Shown here: piece after piece, positions 7,354-14,778 of the stretch
How the letters are laid out: the number at the start of each line of letters is the position of its first letter
How positions within the stretch are numbered: the first letter of the stretch is position 1
DNA from: OLB11 sp044234005
GTDB lineage: Bacteria; Bacteroidota; Bacteroidia; Chitinophagales; Chitinophagaceae
Reading direction: 5' to 3'
DNA: 14,778 nucleotides
Assembly: GCA_044234005.1 (NCBI GenBank)
Contig: JBIIJE010000060.1
Span: 1 to 14,778 of the forward strand
Made by a program: the position numbers and the translations under genes
The notes under the pieces: model-generated
What the model was told of the DNA's origin: nothing
The model's database searches: none
The model's input: only the letters and a program-made list of their open reading frames with translations

Positions 7354-8577
7354 TTATATAATTTCCAAATGCGGTATCGGCACTACAAATTGTCCATCCC
7401 ATTCTTTGATGTAATCTAATTGCCCAGTTATTTCAGTTTTTAAATTCCAAGGAAGTATTAAGATAAAATCTGGCTTTGATTCTTTTATTTTCTCTTCTGA
7501 GAAGATGGGGATATGACTTGCGGGCAAGAATTTATTTTGCTTATGCGGATTGGCATCACAAACAAATGCAATTAAATCATTTTTTACGCCGCAATAATTT
7601 AATAAGGTATTTCCTTTTGCCGCAGCTCCATAAGCAGCAACGGTTTTCCCTTTCAGCTTTTGCTGAATAAGAAAATCTACCAAATCGTATTTTACTTTTT
7701 CGGCTTTTTGCTGAAATTCTTGATAGTAGGCAATTGTATTAACACCCTTCTTTTTTTCAATATCTAAAAATTCGTTTACCGAAGTTTCAATTTTTCTTTT
7801 TGAAATATTTTGCTTTGCATATATCCGCAATGAGCCGCCATGTGTTGGTAAATTTTCAACATCAAAAATGGTGAGCCCACAGGCCTCAAAAATTGTTTTT
7901 GTTGAGGTTAACGATAAATATGAAAAATGCTCATGATAAATCGTATCAAACTGGTTGTTTTCAACTAACTCAACCAAACTCGGCATTTCCATTGTAATAA
8001 TTCCTTCTGGATTTAAAAGTATTTTTAAACCTTTTACAAAATCGTTAATGTCTGGCACATGAGCTAAAACATTATTGCCAATCAACAAATCAGCATGCCG
8101 TCCTTTTTCAGAAAGTTCTTGTGCTAGCTTCACGCCAAAAAATTCCGTTATGCACGGTATGCCTTTTAAAATGGCAACTTCTGCCGTATTTTTTGTGGGC
8201 TCAATACCTAATACGGGTATATGATGGGGCAAAAAATATTGAAGTAAATAACCATCATTAGAGGCAATCTCAACAACTTGCGATTTTTGATTTAGGTTAA
8301 ATCGCTCAATCATTCTTCTTACATAATTCTTGCAGTGATTTAGCCAACTTGTTGAGTAGGAAGAAAAATAAGCGTAGTTATTGTCAAAAATTGTGTCGAA
8401 TGATTTATACTCATCGACTTGCACTAAAAAACAATTTTCACAAACAAAGACCTTAAGTGGATAATACGTCTCTGGCTCGTTTAATTGTTCTTTTGACAAA
8501 TAAGAATTAGAAGCCGGTGAATTTACTAAATCAATAAACTCACTTAATTTATCGTTACCACAAAATCTGCATTTCAT
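7354..8577 (-). CDS. NDP-sugar C-methyltransferase (TylC3/NovU type)
   Basis: The 407-residue protein shows the full architecture of TylC3/NovU/TcaB9 C-methyltransferases. A zinc-binding N-terminal domain has Cys3/Cys6 (CRFC) and Cys46/Cys49 (CENC). The SAM core has VVEIASNDGYLL at 101-112, close to the family signature EIGSNDGYLL. The active-site loop YHEHFSY at 214-220 supplies the Tyr/Glu/His set used to abstract a proton next to the 4-keto group. A C-terminal domain has VAAYGAAAKGNTLLN. It would add a methyl from SAM to a nucleotide-activated 4-keto-deoxysugar, usually at C3, giving a branched sugar. It lies three bases after the epimerase gene, and the epimerase/C-methyltransferase/reductase order matches the chemistry expected. 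Confidence in family is high; the sugar and position are inferred. Confidence 0.92.
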   Translation of the reverse strand: MKCRFCGNDKLSEFIDLVNSPASNSYLSKEQLNEPETYYPLKVFVCENCFLVQVDEYKSFDTIFDNNYAYFSSYSTSWLNHCKNYVRRMIERFNLNQKSQVVEIASNDGYLLQYFLPHHIPVLGIEPTKNTAEVAILKGIPCITEFFGVKLAQELSEKGRHADLLIGNNVLAHVPDINDFVKGLKILLNPEGIITMEMPSLVELVENNQFDTIYHEHFSYLSLTSTKTIFEACGLTIFDVENLPTHGGSLRIYAKQNISKRKIETSVNEFLDIEKKKGVNTIAYYQEFQQKAEKVKYDLVDFLIQQKLKGKTVAAYGAAAKGNTLLNYCGVKNDLIAFVCDANPHKQNKFLPASHIPIFSEEKIKESKPDFILILPWNLKTEITGQLDYIKEWDGQFVVPIPHLEII

Positions 8578-8580
8578 ACT

Positions 8581-9126
8581 TTATAATCCAATAAAATTTT
8601 TCTCCAACAAAGAATGATTTGAATCCCTTTCTGAAATCTGTGTAATTTTCTTAGGCAAATTCAAACAAATAAGAGGGTCATTATATTTAACACCTCCCTC
8701 ATATTCTTTATTATAGAAAGACGAATGTAAATAAATTAATTCAGAATTATTTTCTAAACTTTGAAAAGCATGTCCAACGCAAGGAGGTAATAAAAGCATT
8801 TTGTTGTTTGAATCCGACAGTTCAACCGAAAAGTGTTTGAATAATGTTTTTGATTCTTTCCTTAAATCTACTGCAAAATCGAGCACGGAACCTTTTAAGC
8901 AACGAACTAATTTATACTCTGCAAAAGGACCATACTGATAATGAACTCCTCTGAAAGTTCCTGCTAATGCAGTAAAAGATTGATTTATTTGTGTAACATC
9001 AAAATGTATTCCTCTATCTTCAAATTCTCTACTGCAAAACATTCTGTTAAACCAACCTCTCTCATCTTTAAATTTATCTAAGGTTATCACAAAAACTTTT
9101 TCCAGTGAGGTTGCTTCAAATTTCAT
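8581..9126 (-). CDS. dTDP-4-dehydrorhamnose 3,5-epimerase family (RmlC-like)
   Basis: This 181-residue cupin is an RmlC/RfbC-type epimerase acting on nucleotide-linked 4-keto-6-deoxysugars. Family motifs are DERGWFNRMFC near residue 21, the catalytic loop TFRGVHYQ with His62 as the expected base, Lys72 in AEYKLVRCLKGSV, Tyr132 in ELIYLHSSFY as the expected acid, and YEGGVKYNDP. His62 and Tyr132 match the numbering of well-studied RmlC enzymes. It is the first gene of the five-gene leftward operon and is divergent from the flippase with 79 bases between the starts. Whether it epimerises both C3 and C5 or only one cannot be told. In C-methylated sugar pathways it often acts with the adjacent C-methyltransferase. 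Confidence 0.92.
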   Translation of the reverse strand: MKFEATSLEKVFVITLDKFKDERGWFNRMFCSREFEDRGIHFDVTQINQSFTALAGTFRGVHYQYGPFAEYKLVRCLKGSVLDFAVDLRKESKTLFKHFSVELSDSNNKMLLLPPCVGHAFQSLENNSELIYLHSSFYNKEYEGGVKYNDPLICLNLPKKITQISERDSNHSLLEKNFIGL

Positions 9127-9157
9127 TTAATGTGGTTATTCTGATATCTTAAATACT

Positions 9158-9165
9158 TAAACGTA
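9158..9165 (-). promoter_or_regulatory. Possible weak -7 element for the sugar operon
   Basis: On the minus strand the best candidate before the epimerase start is TACGTTTA. It differs from TAnnTTTG only in the last base and lies 31 bases before the ATG at 9126. No exact match exists between 9127 and 9205 on this strand. Low confidence. Confidence 0.25.
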
Positions 9166-9183
9166 ATACTAGTAATATTTTTT

Positions 9184-9191
9184 TACATTTG
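9184..9191 (+). promoter_or_regulatory. -7 promoter element for the flippase gene
   Basis: The sequence TACATTTG matches TAnnTTTG, is identical to the element at 3705-3712, and ends 14 bases before the ATG at 9206. Confidence 0.55.
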
Positions 9192-9205
9192 GCACTTTTC
9201 CTCCC

Positions 9206-10738
9206 ATGGGCATCCTAAAGCGTCAAAGTCTGAAATCTAGTGTAGTCAACTATATTGGCGCTTTTTTGGGTGTCGTCTTCTTTAATTTTATTTTTCCACA
9301 TCTTATTTCAGCCGAATATTTAGGGCTAATCGGACTCATTCAGTACCTCACTTTGATACTCGCTTGCCTCCCAACTCTTGGTTTAACGCATATTCTAATA
9401 CGTTTTTTCTCAACTTGGAAAGAAAACCATAAACACTTGGCTAGTTTTAACGGATTTAGCATAATCACCATTTTAATAGCAACATTTGTACTATTAATAT
9501 CATTATTAGTTTTCAAATCCCCTATTGTGCATTTCTACCAAACGCGCTCTTCTTTATTCTTGCCTTACTATTATATTATTTTCCCAATTCTTATCTGCCA
9601 AGTTTTTTTGCAATACTTAGAGGGATTCTCTATGATCAAACACCGCATTACAGCGCCCACCTTCGTCCGCGAAATTCTTCTGCGTGTCTTGCTAATTGTT
9701 GTTGTATATCTTTTTGCATACGAGTTTATTTCTGAAGCCAATTTTGTGAACAGCATTGGCATCACCTATTTAGTTGCATTTCTAGTGCTCGCATTTTATG
9801 CAATAAAAATTCTACGCCTATCGGTTCGCTCACCCAAACTTTACCTCAAACAAAATCCTTTACTGAAATCCGAATTGGCTTACGGTGCGAGTATGTTTCT
9901 TATTGTCATCTTCCTTGTTGTGCAAAATATGATAGATGGTATTATGATACCATCCTACTTAGGCTTGGCAGAATTAGCCATTTATTTACGCCCATTGGTA
10001 GTAGCGCAAATGATATTAATTCCTTATCGTGCTATTGCGGGTATATCGATTCCACTTATGCGAGAATCTTTTGCGAACCAAGATATAGTAAAAGTTAGAG
10101 AGCTCAATAAATCCATTAGCATCAATCTATTTATTATCGGGACGTTTTTATTTACGATCATTATGGTAAATGGTGTTAACTTCTTTAAGCTATTGCCCCT
10201 CGAATACAGCAAGGGTATTTATGTCTTATATATTGTTGCTTTTGCTCGTTTAATTGACATGTCATTCGGATTAAATACTGAAATTATTTATACTTCCAAT
10301 CATTACAAACCTATGATATGGTTTGCAGGTATCGCTTGCCTTTTAAATATTGTCTTAAATGCTATGTTGATTCCCAGATTTGGTGCAATTGGCTCTGCTA
10401 TTTCATTAGCTGCTGTGGTAGTCATTTTTAATCTCATGAAGTCCATATTTATCTACAAAAGTCTTCAAATGCACTCTTTTTCTTTCAATCAATTGAAGTT
10501 ACTTACCATTGCGCTAATTACAATTGCCACTTTGTACTTCATTCCATATATATCTTTCATTAACAATCATATGTTCGCAAACGCATTAGCGAATATTGCT
10601 TTCAAAACTTTTATCGCTTGCTTACTTTTTATTTTTCCCTTGTATCACTTGCAAATTTCTCGCGATTTCAACGAATTTTTCAAACTAGTCATATCGGGTA
10701 AAATTTTTAAAGGCGGACACAGAATGGACAATTTATAG
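9206..10738 (+). CDS. Wzx-type oligosaccharide flippase (MOP superfamily)
   Basis: The 510-residue protein is almost wholly hydrophobic, with about 12 to 14 predictable membrane segments such as GAFLGVVFFNFIFPHL, YLLIVVVYLFAYEFI-like stretches and IFLVVQNMIDGIMIP. The opening KSSVVNYIGAFLGVVFFNF with EYLGLIGLIQYLT, and the later NIVLNAMLIPRFGAIGSAIS, are typical of polysaccharide biosynthesis flippases. It would move an undecaprenyl-linked oligosaccharide across the inner membrane. It stands alone on the plus strand, divergent from the sugar operon, and ends in TAG 12 bases before the convergent purM stop. No recognisable Wzy polymerase or chain-length regulator is in the window. The family is clear; the exported glycan is unknown. 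Confidence 0.9.
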   Translation: MGILKRQSLKSSVVNYIGAFLGVVFFNFIFPHLISAEYLGLIGLIQYLTLILACLPTLGLTHILIRFFSTWKENHKHLASFNGFSIITILIATFVLLISLLVFKSPIVHFYQTRSSLFLPYYYIIFPILICQVFLQYLEGFSMIKHRITAPTFVREILLRVLLIVVVYLFAYEFISEANFVNSIGITYLVAFLVLAFYAIKILRLSVRSPKLYLKQNPLLKSELAYGASMFLIVIFLVVQNMIDGIMIPSYLGLAELAIYLRPLVVAQMILIPYRAIAGISIPLMRESFANQDIVKVRELNKSISINLFIIGTFLFTIIMVNGVNFFKLLPLEYSKGIYVLYIVAFARLIDMSFGLNTEIIYTSNHYKPMIWFAGIACLLNIVLNAMLIPRFGAIGSAISLAAVVVIFNLMKSIFIYKSLQMHSFSFNQLKLLTIALITIATLYFIPYISFINNHMFANALANIAFKTFIACLLFIFPLYHLQISRDFNEFFKLVISGKIFKGGHRMDNL

Positions 10739-10750
10739 AATCCAACACAA

Positions 10751-11908
10751 CTAAAAATGTAAACTTTCTCTGTGCGTTTTCACAAGTAACTCTTTTTGCG
10801 CAGACGACTCGATTCTACCCACAATTTGAGCCTCCACTTGATAAGAACTTGCTATATCAATCATCGCTTGTGCATTCGCAGCGGGTGTATATATTTCTAA
10901 ACGAGTACCCATATTAAATACTTGGTACATTTCTCTATCATCTACTTTCGATGCAGCTTGTATTAAATTAAATATTTCTGGAGGAGCAAATAAATTATCT
11001 TTTATAACTCGCACATCACCTTGTATATACTTCATGCATTTGGTTTGACCGCCTCCTGTATTATGCACTATGCCATGTATTTGAGTACGATGTTTGTCAA
11101 TAATTTCTTTAATGATAGGCGCAAAAGTTCGGGTTGGCGATAAAAGCATCTTGCCGATTGTCATACCATTTTCCATCACATCACTCAACGTATGTTTGCC
11201 TATGTATACAATTTCATCTGGCAATTGTGTATCATAGCTTTCTGTATATTTTGTATAGCTATGTTGCAAAATATCATGCCGTGCGCTGGTTAGCCCATTA
11301 CACCCGATACCACTGTTATACTCATCCTCATAACTAGCCTTTCCAAACGAAGCAAATCCTACAACTACATCACCTGCTTGCGGTTGTATGCGAATAATAT
11401 TTTTACGCGGCAATCTTGCAAAGGCTGTGTAGCCAACATCTATGGTCTTCACCAAATCTCCCACATCAGCGGTTTCCCCTCCTGCACTGTGAATGTGCAA
11501 TCCAAATTTCCGCCAATTTGCTAATACTTCTTCACAACCTTGTATGATGCCTGCCAATACTTCTTTTGGAATCAATTGTTTATTACGCGCAATGGTTGAT
11601 GATAAAACAAAATTATCTGTTGCACCCGAGCAAATCATATCATCAATATTCATCACAATTGCATCTTGTGCAATATTTTTCCATACGCTCACATCTCCAG
11701 TCTCCTTCCAATATAAATACGCCAATATCGATTTTGTACCTGCTGTATCGGCATGCATAATACTGGCAAAGCTTTCATCATTACTTGTAATATCAGGCAA
11801 GATTTTACAAAATGTATCTGCAAAAAGTCCCTTATCTATATTCTTAATGGCTTCGTGCACATCCTCCTTTTGCGCCGAAACACCGCGTTGCGCATATAAA
11901 TTACTCAT
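10751..11908 (-). CDS. purM: Phosphoribosylformylglycinamidine cyclo-ligase (AIR synthetase)
   Basis: This 385-residue cytoplasmic enzyme of purine synthesis closes FGAM to AIR using ATP. It is the longer PurM form found in Bacteroidota. Recognisable elements are MSNLYAQRGVSAQKEDVHEA at the start, HADTAGTKSILAY in place of the VDGVGTK loop of E. coli PurM, DAIVMNIDDMICSGA, SAGGETADVGDLV and IVHNTGGGQTKCM. The ATG at 11908 gives the family's usual start; a GTG at 11944 would add 12 residues but lies upstream of a promoter element. The gene ends in TAG, tail to tail with the flippase. A TAnnTTTG element ends only five bases before the ATG, so the mRNA may be nearly leaderless. Confidence 0.93.
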   Translation of the reverse strand: MSNLYAQRGVSAQKEDVHEAIKNIDKGLFADTFCKILPDITSNDESFASIMHADTAGTKSILAYLYWKETGDVSVWKNIAQDAIVMNIDDMICSGATDNFVLSSTIARNKQLIPKEVLAGIIQGCEEVLANWRKFGLHIHSAGGETADVGDLVKTIDVGYTAFARLPRKNIIRIQPQAGDVVVGFASFGKASYEDEYNSGIGCNGLTSARHDILQHSYTKYTESYDTQLPDEIVYIGKHTLSDVMENGMTIGKMLLSPTRTFAPIIKEIIDKHRTQIHGIVHNTGGGQTKCMKYIQGDVRVIKDNLFAPPEIFNLIQAASKVDDREMYQVFNMGTRLEIYTPAANAQAMIDIASSYQVEAQIVGRIESSAQKELLVKTHRESLHF

Positions 11909-11913
11909 GCCAG

Positions 11914-11921
11914 CAAAGATA
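11914..11921 (-). promoter_or_regulatory. -7 promoter element very close to the purM start
   Basis: On the minus strand this reads TATCTTTG, identical to the element before prfA. It ends five bases before the ATG at 11908. If transcription starts at the usual distance after this element, purM has a leader of only a few bases or none. A match this close could be coincidental. Confidence 0.45.
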
Positions 11922-11934
11922 TAGGTTGCATTTT

Positions 11935-12140
11935 TTATGAACACGATATTGATATATTTTTTTGGACGGCATACAAGCTTTCCACTGCAAGTCCTCTCCC
12001 GATTGCAAAATACATGCTGCTCGCCCTTGCAGTTTTATGCTGCAAACAGTATACGGGCTTTTCATTATCTAGTTCTATATACAAAACCGCAATACAACAT
12101 CCCAACGATATAATTAGATTTCTAACTCGCCTTCTAAGGC
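11935..12140. other. Intergenic stretch with two imperfect hairpins, no supported gene
   Basis: About 200 bases between the secreted caspase-like gene and purM are less AT-rich than their surroundings. One imperfect inverted repeat spans 11964-11994: GGAC pairs with GTCC and GCA with TGC around a 14-base loop. A second at 12027-12045 is a perfect six-base stem, TTGCAG/CTGCAA, with a seven-base loop. Neither is followed by a T run in a position that would make a terminator. A minus-strand frame is open down to a TAA at 11937-11935 but has no convincing start. It could be a dispersed intergenic repeat, a structured RNA or the 3' region of the upstream gene. Confidence 0.35.
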
Positions 12141-14300
12141 TTAAAAATCATCATTTACACCACTTCTTCGGTATGCTTTCAAAAACAAAGCCCCTAAGTT
12201 TTTGTAAGGTGGTACATAGTCATCAAAAAGTTGCTTTGATTCTCCACCTGCAAATTGCTTCGATAGCAAGCCCCACATCTCTACCCAATTAATATCCTTA
12301 CCTGCCAAGAGTCTATCGTTGAACATCCTAATGATAGGTCCATTAATTTTCCCCGCGCCAATTTGTTTGGTAGATACAATTTGAGCATCTTCTGATCTAC
12401 TTAGCACAGTTGACAAATTTTGGTAGGCCCCACAAGCACCCAATATCACCACCTTATGCCTGGGATTAATATGATCCAAGGTACCTGACAAGTGATAACT
12501 ATGCCCACGATGAATGATAATAGAAGGATGAATATCATTTTCATCTAAATAATCTTGCAGCGCATTTTGTGCTATCTCATCTGCTGGTTCATCATGTGGA
12601 ACATTACAATAAATATCTATACGTTTGCCCTTCATCGAACTAATTTTAACCCAGTTCAATTCACGTGTTACCACCCAAATCGGCGCTCCAAACCCATTAA
12701 CAAAACTATTAAATACGCCTTTGCCATCTTCATCACCATAAAAAAATACTTGCTGCACCACAGTACCACTATCATCTTGGAGCTTTGTGAACGGCATCAT
12801 GGTAATAGGAGGAATCCCTAACTTGATCGTTATAGAATCATTGCTTTCAGTAAGCATGGTGTAAAGTATATTATAAATGCGATAAGCCCGTGATAACGGC
12901 TCTGATGCATTATTATCCTTGTTCCATTTTATTTCTTTAATAATATCCTTTGTTAAACTAGAATCTGCGATACTTGCAAACGAATTTGCTACATCTGTTG
13001 CTCCTTCTAAATCAGTTGTTTTATCTAAGTCGTTCACGAAATCGCGCATTAACTCTTGCTTATCTACTGGTTTCATAGTTGCCAAAAAACTACTAATAGT
13101 ATTGTAATTTGCGCATAGCCTTAAAAATGTTCTAAACTTATCTTTACCAATACTTTCTAAAAATTCGTTACCTGCTTTCGGCTTAATTCGTGCAAGCAAC
13201 CTTTTGTAACAACCTAAAAAACTGCTCGTATATAAATCGTCACTGCCATATACCATCACATAATACAATTCAGTTGCATTCAATTTTTCTACAATCCTAA
13301 ATCTTGTAGCGTCGCTCTGATTGTGTAATTCATTCATACTAGTCACATAATGTGCTACTTCATGCACCAATTCTCGATCAAACATTTTTCTTAAATCTGA
13401 AGTAAAGTAGTTCTGGCGCAACACAATCATGCGTTTATAAAACTCATCTTCATTTTCTATCACTTTATTAAGTTCTACTAAACTTATTTTACCTTGATGC
13501 AGTTCATCTACGAAAAAAATTGCCTTTAAGGGTTTACTTGTACTATCTGCAATTCTTACGATCTGTTGAACATATGCATCTTTATTTCTTCTTACCAACT
13601 CTCGCTCTTGCGCAGTACTGGTGGCATAATTCAGTATCAACTTAGGATTTTTAGGGGCTGCGTTTGCCACTAACATATCTGCAGCCTCAGGAGATGAAAT
13701 GCTTTTAATCTTTTTGATTAAAATTTCTGGATACAAATCGCTTATATTATTCATCAACGCAATTGTGGCTTCTTTGTCATCATCGAATAAGTCGGCAATG
13801 GTGTACATCGCTTTGTTCGTATGAGTTTTTACGTAAGTGGTTAAATTTTTATTATGTCTTGCTCGAATAACTTGATAGGTATATTCGAAAATATCTCGAT
13901 AGTAATAAATGTCCACATAGCCATCGTTGAAATCAAAATTAAAAAGCTTCATGTTATCAATGATCCGCCCCAAATATTTCCGCTTTAACAAATCATCTGT
14001 TTCATTATTTTCTAAATAGGCTAATGTCTTGTTGGTTTTAGTAAATAGTGCATTCGAAATAATAGCCGATTTATCCATATCCTCATTTATACTCAACATT
14101 TTATCCTTTACTCCATCTGAGGCATCCGCCTTCTTCTGCTCACGTTGGATTATTAAATGGAGTTGCATACGTCCAGCTGTTATGGAATAAGGTTTTAAAA
14201 TTGTATCTGATAAAATTTCTGACTTACCAGTCTGACCTAGTGAGATAAAATGGAGCCCAAACAATAAAATAACTATAAGTAATACTTTCTTCATCCGCAT
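12141..14300 (-). CDS. Secreted protein with C-terminal caspase-like (clan CD-like) region
   Basis: This 719-residue protein belongs to what I recall as a conserved, mostly unnamed Bacteroidota family. It opens with a signal peptide (MRMKKVLLIVILLFGL, probable cleavage after ISLGQ). A long, mainly helical region follows to about residue 480. Within it is HEVAH at 313-317, in an HExxH arrangement. From about 510 to the end there is an alpha/beta region: IDIYCNVP, then PSIIIHRGHSYHL with His597/His600, then HKVVILGACGAY with Cys623, then AQIVSTKQIGAGKING and the tail VPPYKNLGALFLKAY. A His after one strand and a Cys after the next is the layout of clan CD peptidases (caspase, CHAT, gingipain-like). 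The role is unknown; peptidase activity is inference. The ATG at 14300 follows a promoter element by 12 bases; 14294 is an alternative start. Confidence 0.8.
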   Translation of the reverse strand: MRMKKVLLIVILLFGLHFISLGQTGKSEILSDTILKPYSITAGRMQLHLIIQREQKKADASDGVKDKMLSINEDMDKSAIISNALFTKTNKTLAYLENNETDDLLKRKYLGRIIDNMKLFNFDFNDGYVDIYYYRDIFEYTYQVIRARHNKNLTTYVKTHTNKAMYTIADLFDDDKEATIALMNNISDLYPEILIKKIKSISSPEAADMLVANAAPKNPKLILNYATSTAQERELVRRNKDAYVQQIVRIADSTSKPLKAIFFVDELHQGKISLVELNKVIENEDEFYKRMIVLRQNYFTSDLRKMFDRELVHEVAHYVTSMNELHNQSDATRFRIVEKLNATELYYVMVYGSDDLYTSSFLGCYKRLLARIKPKAGNEFLESIGKDKFRTFLRLCANYNTISSFLATMKPVDKQELMRDFVNDLDKTTDLEGATDVANSFASIADSSLTKDIIKEIKWNKDNNASEPLSRAYRIYNILYTMLTESNDSITIKLGIPPITMMPFTKLQDDSGTVVQQVFFYGDEDGKGVFNSFVNGFGAPIWVVTRELNWVKISSMKGKRIDIYCNVPHDEPADEIAQNALQDYLDENDIHPSIIIHRGHSYHLSGTLDHINPRHKVVILGACGAYQNLSTVLSRSEDAQIVSTKQIGAGKINGPIIRMFNDRLLAGKDINWVEMWGLLSKQFAGGESKQLFDDYVPPYKNLGALFLKAYRRSGVNDDF

Positions 14301-14312
14301 TATATATAATTG

Positions 14313-14320
14313 CAAAAGTA
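14313..14320 (-). promoter_or_regulatory. -7 promoter element for the caspase-like gene
   Basis: On the minus strand this reads TACTTTTG, matching TAnnTTTG. It ends 12 bases before the ATG at 14300 and 18 before the alternative ATG at 14294. It argues against an in-frame start at 14342, which would lie upstream. Confidence 0.5.
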
Positions 14321-14432
14321 ATATCTTAAGTGCGCATATCATAATTGTGAAGTACTAATCATCATTTAATCAAAAAGAAAGTCTATATAAACTCTTTAAG
14401 ACATTATTTACCACACAAACTGATTTAGCAAT

Positions 14433-14440
14433 TATCTTTG
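14433..14440 (+). promoter_or_regulatory. -7 promoter element very close to the prfA start
   Basis: The sequence TATCTTTG matches TAnnTTTG and ends six bases before the ATG at 14447. The spacing is almost the same as at purM and suggests a very short or absent 5' leader. Confidence 0.45.
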
Positions 14441-14446
14441 CGCGCT

Positions 14447-14778
14447 ATGTTAGACAAATTGGAGGCCATTTATGGTCGATTTGAAAATATTGGGGTATCG
14501 CTTACTAATCCAGAGGTGGTTTCAGACCAAAAAAAGTTCTCGCAACTTAGTAAAGAGTATCGCAAACTGGAAAAAATTGTAGAGCCCTATAAACAATACA
14601 AAAATTGCCTAGGGTCAATCGATTTCGCGAAAGAGGTGCTTAGTACTGAATCGGACGAAGAATTGCGCGATATGGCAAAGATGGATTTAGTAGAATTAGA
14701 GAACCAAAAAAATGAGTTGGAAGAAAAAATTCGCGTTGAATTAATTCCTAAAGACCCCCAGGATGAAAAAAATGTAGT
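14447..14778 (+). CDS. prfA: Peptide chain release factor 1, N-terminal part, cut by window edge
   Basis: The frame is open from the ATG at 14447 to the right edge, 110 complete codons. It begins MLDKLEAIYGRFENIGVSL, continues through a charged coiled helical domain (MDLVELENQKNELEEKIRVE), and reaches LIPKDPQDEKNVV, the segment that directly precedes the RAGTGG-type GGQ-domain region of RF1. RF1 reads UAA and UAG stop codons on the ribosome; the PxT anticodon-like and GGQ motifs lie beyond the window. The gene is divergent from the secreted caspase-like gene, with 146 bases between the starts holding promoter elements for both. The identification is secure for the part seen. Confidence 0.93.
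   Translation, partial: MLDKLEAIYGRFENIGVSLTNPEVVSDQKKFSQLSKEYRKLEKIVEPYKQYKNCLGSIDFAKEVLSTESDEELRDMAKMDLVELENQKNELEEKIRVELIPKDPQDEKNV

Noticed and set aside
11493..11924. Plus-strand open frame of 143 codons opposite purM
   Set aside because: It is a shadow of the purM frame, with no family resemblance and no promoter.
11909..11944. GTG start for purM at 11944
   Set aside because: The added 12 residues are not part of the family N-terminus, and the promoter element at 11914-11921 lies within them.
11935..12134. Minus-strand open frame of about 60 codons before purM, and a plus-strand frame from 12014
   Set aside because: Neither has a convincing start; the minus frame has its first ATG only 25 codons from the stop, and the plus frame runs into the antisense of the caspase-like gene.
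12120..12140. Possible terminator after the caspase-like gene (GCCT/AGGC)
   Set aside because: The stem is only four base pairs and no T run follows it on the minus strand.

Overview
The window is about 14.8 kb of AT-rich chromosomal DNA from a member of the Bacteroidota, probably Chitinophagales or a relative (inference). The lineage call rests on three things. The recurring promoter element TAnnTTTG sits just upstream of nearly every transcription unit. The protein families are typical of that phylum: a LytTR response regulator beside a LytS-like kinase, a roughly 385-residue PurM, a two-domain M23 peptidase, and a secreted 719-residue protein ending in a caspase-like region. Ribosome binding sites are weak. 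No tRNA, rRNA, CRISPR array, insertion sequence or phage gene was seen, and no stretch over 300 bases lacks a gene or gene remnant.

Layout. Positions 1-2322 (minus strand) hold a decayed M23 peptidase gene, an intact bcp peroxiredoxin one base after it, and the start of a DUF4157-like gene that runs off the left edge. Positions 2443-3653 (minus) hold an intact LytTR response regulator. Directly upstream of it lies a wrecked sensor gene: an N-terminal LamG segment is fused through an internal deletion to the last part of a histidine kinase. A compact divergent promoter (3697-3712) separates this relic from a rightward methyltransferase gene (3730-4911). Positions 4903-9126 (minus) are a tight five-gene operon for a modified deoxysugar and its transfer: RmlC-type epimerase, sugar C-methyltransferase, NAD-dependent epimerase/reductase, CmcI-type methyltransferase and GT2 glycosyltransferase. 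A Wzx-type flippase (9206-10738, plus) diverges from it. Housekeeping genes follow: purM (minus) and, at the right edge, the start of prfA (plus). Between them is a large secreted protein with a caspase-like His/Cys region (minus).

How the parts fit. Positions 3730-10738 look like part of a surface-glycan locus: sugar tailoring, one glycosyl transfer step and lipid-linked oligosaccharide export. The enzymes that would make the activated 4-keto sugar (nucleotidyltransferase and 4,6-dehydratase) are absent, so the pathway must be completed elsewhere. Positions 650-3650 are a zone of gene decay, with the M23 peptidase and the sensor kinase both broken while genes on either side are intact.

The points most worth a second look are the chimeric sensor relic with its intact orphan regulator, the back-to-back promoter at 3697-3712, the secreted caspase-like protein (which also carries an HEVAH motif), and the eight promoter elements, two of which sit so close to the ATG that purM and prfA may have almost no 5' leader.
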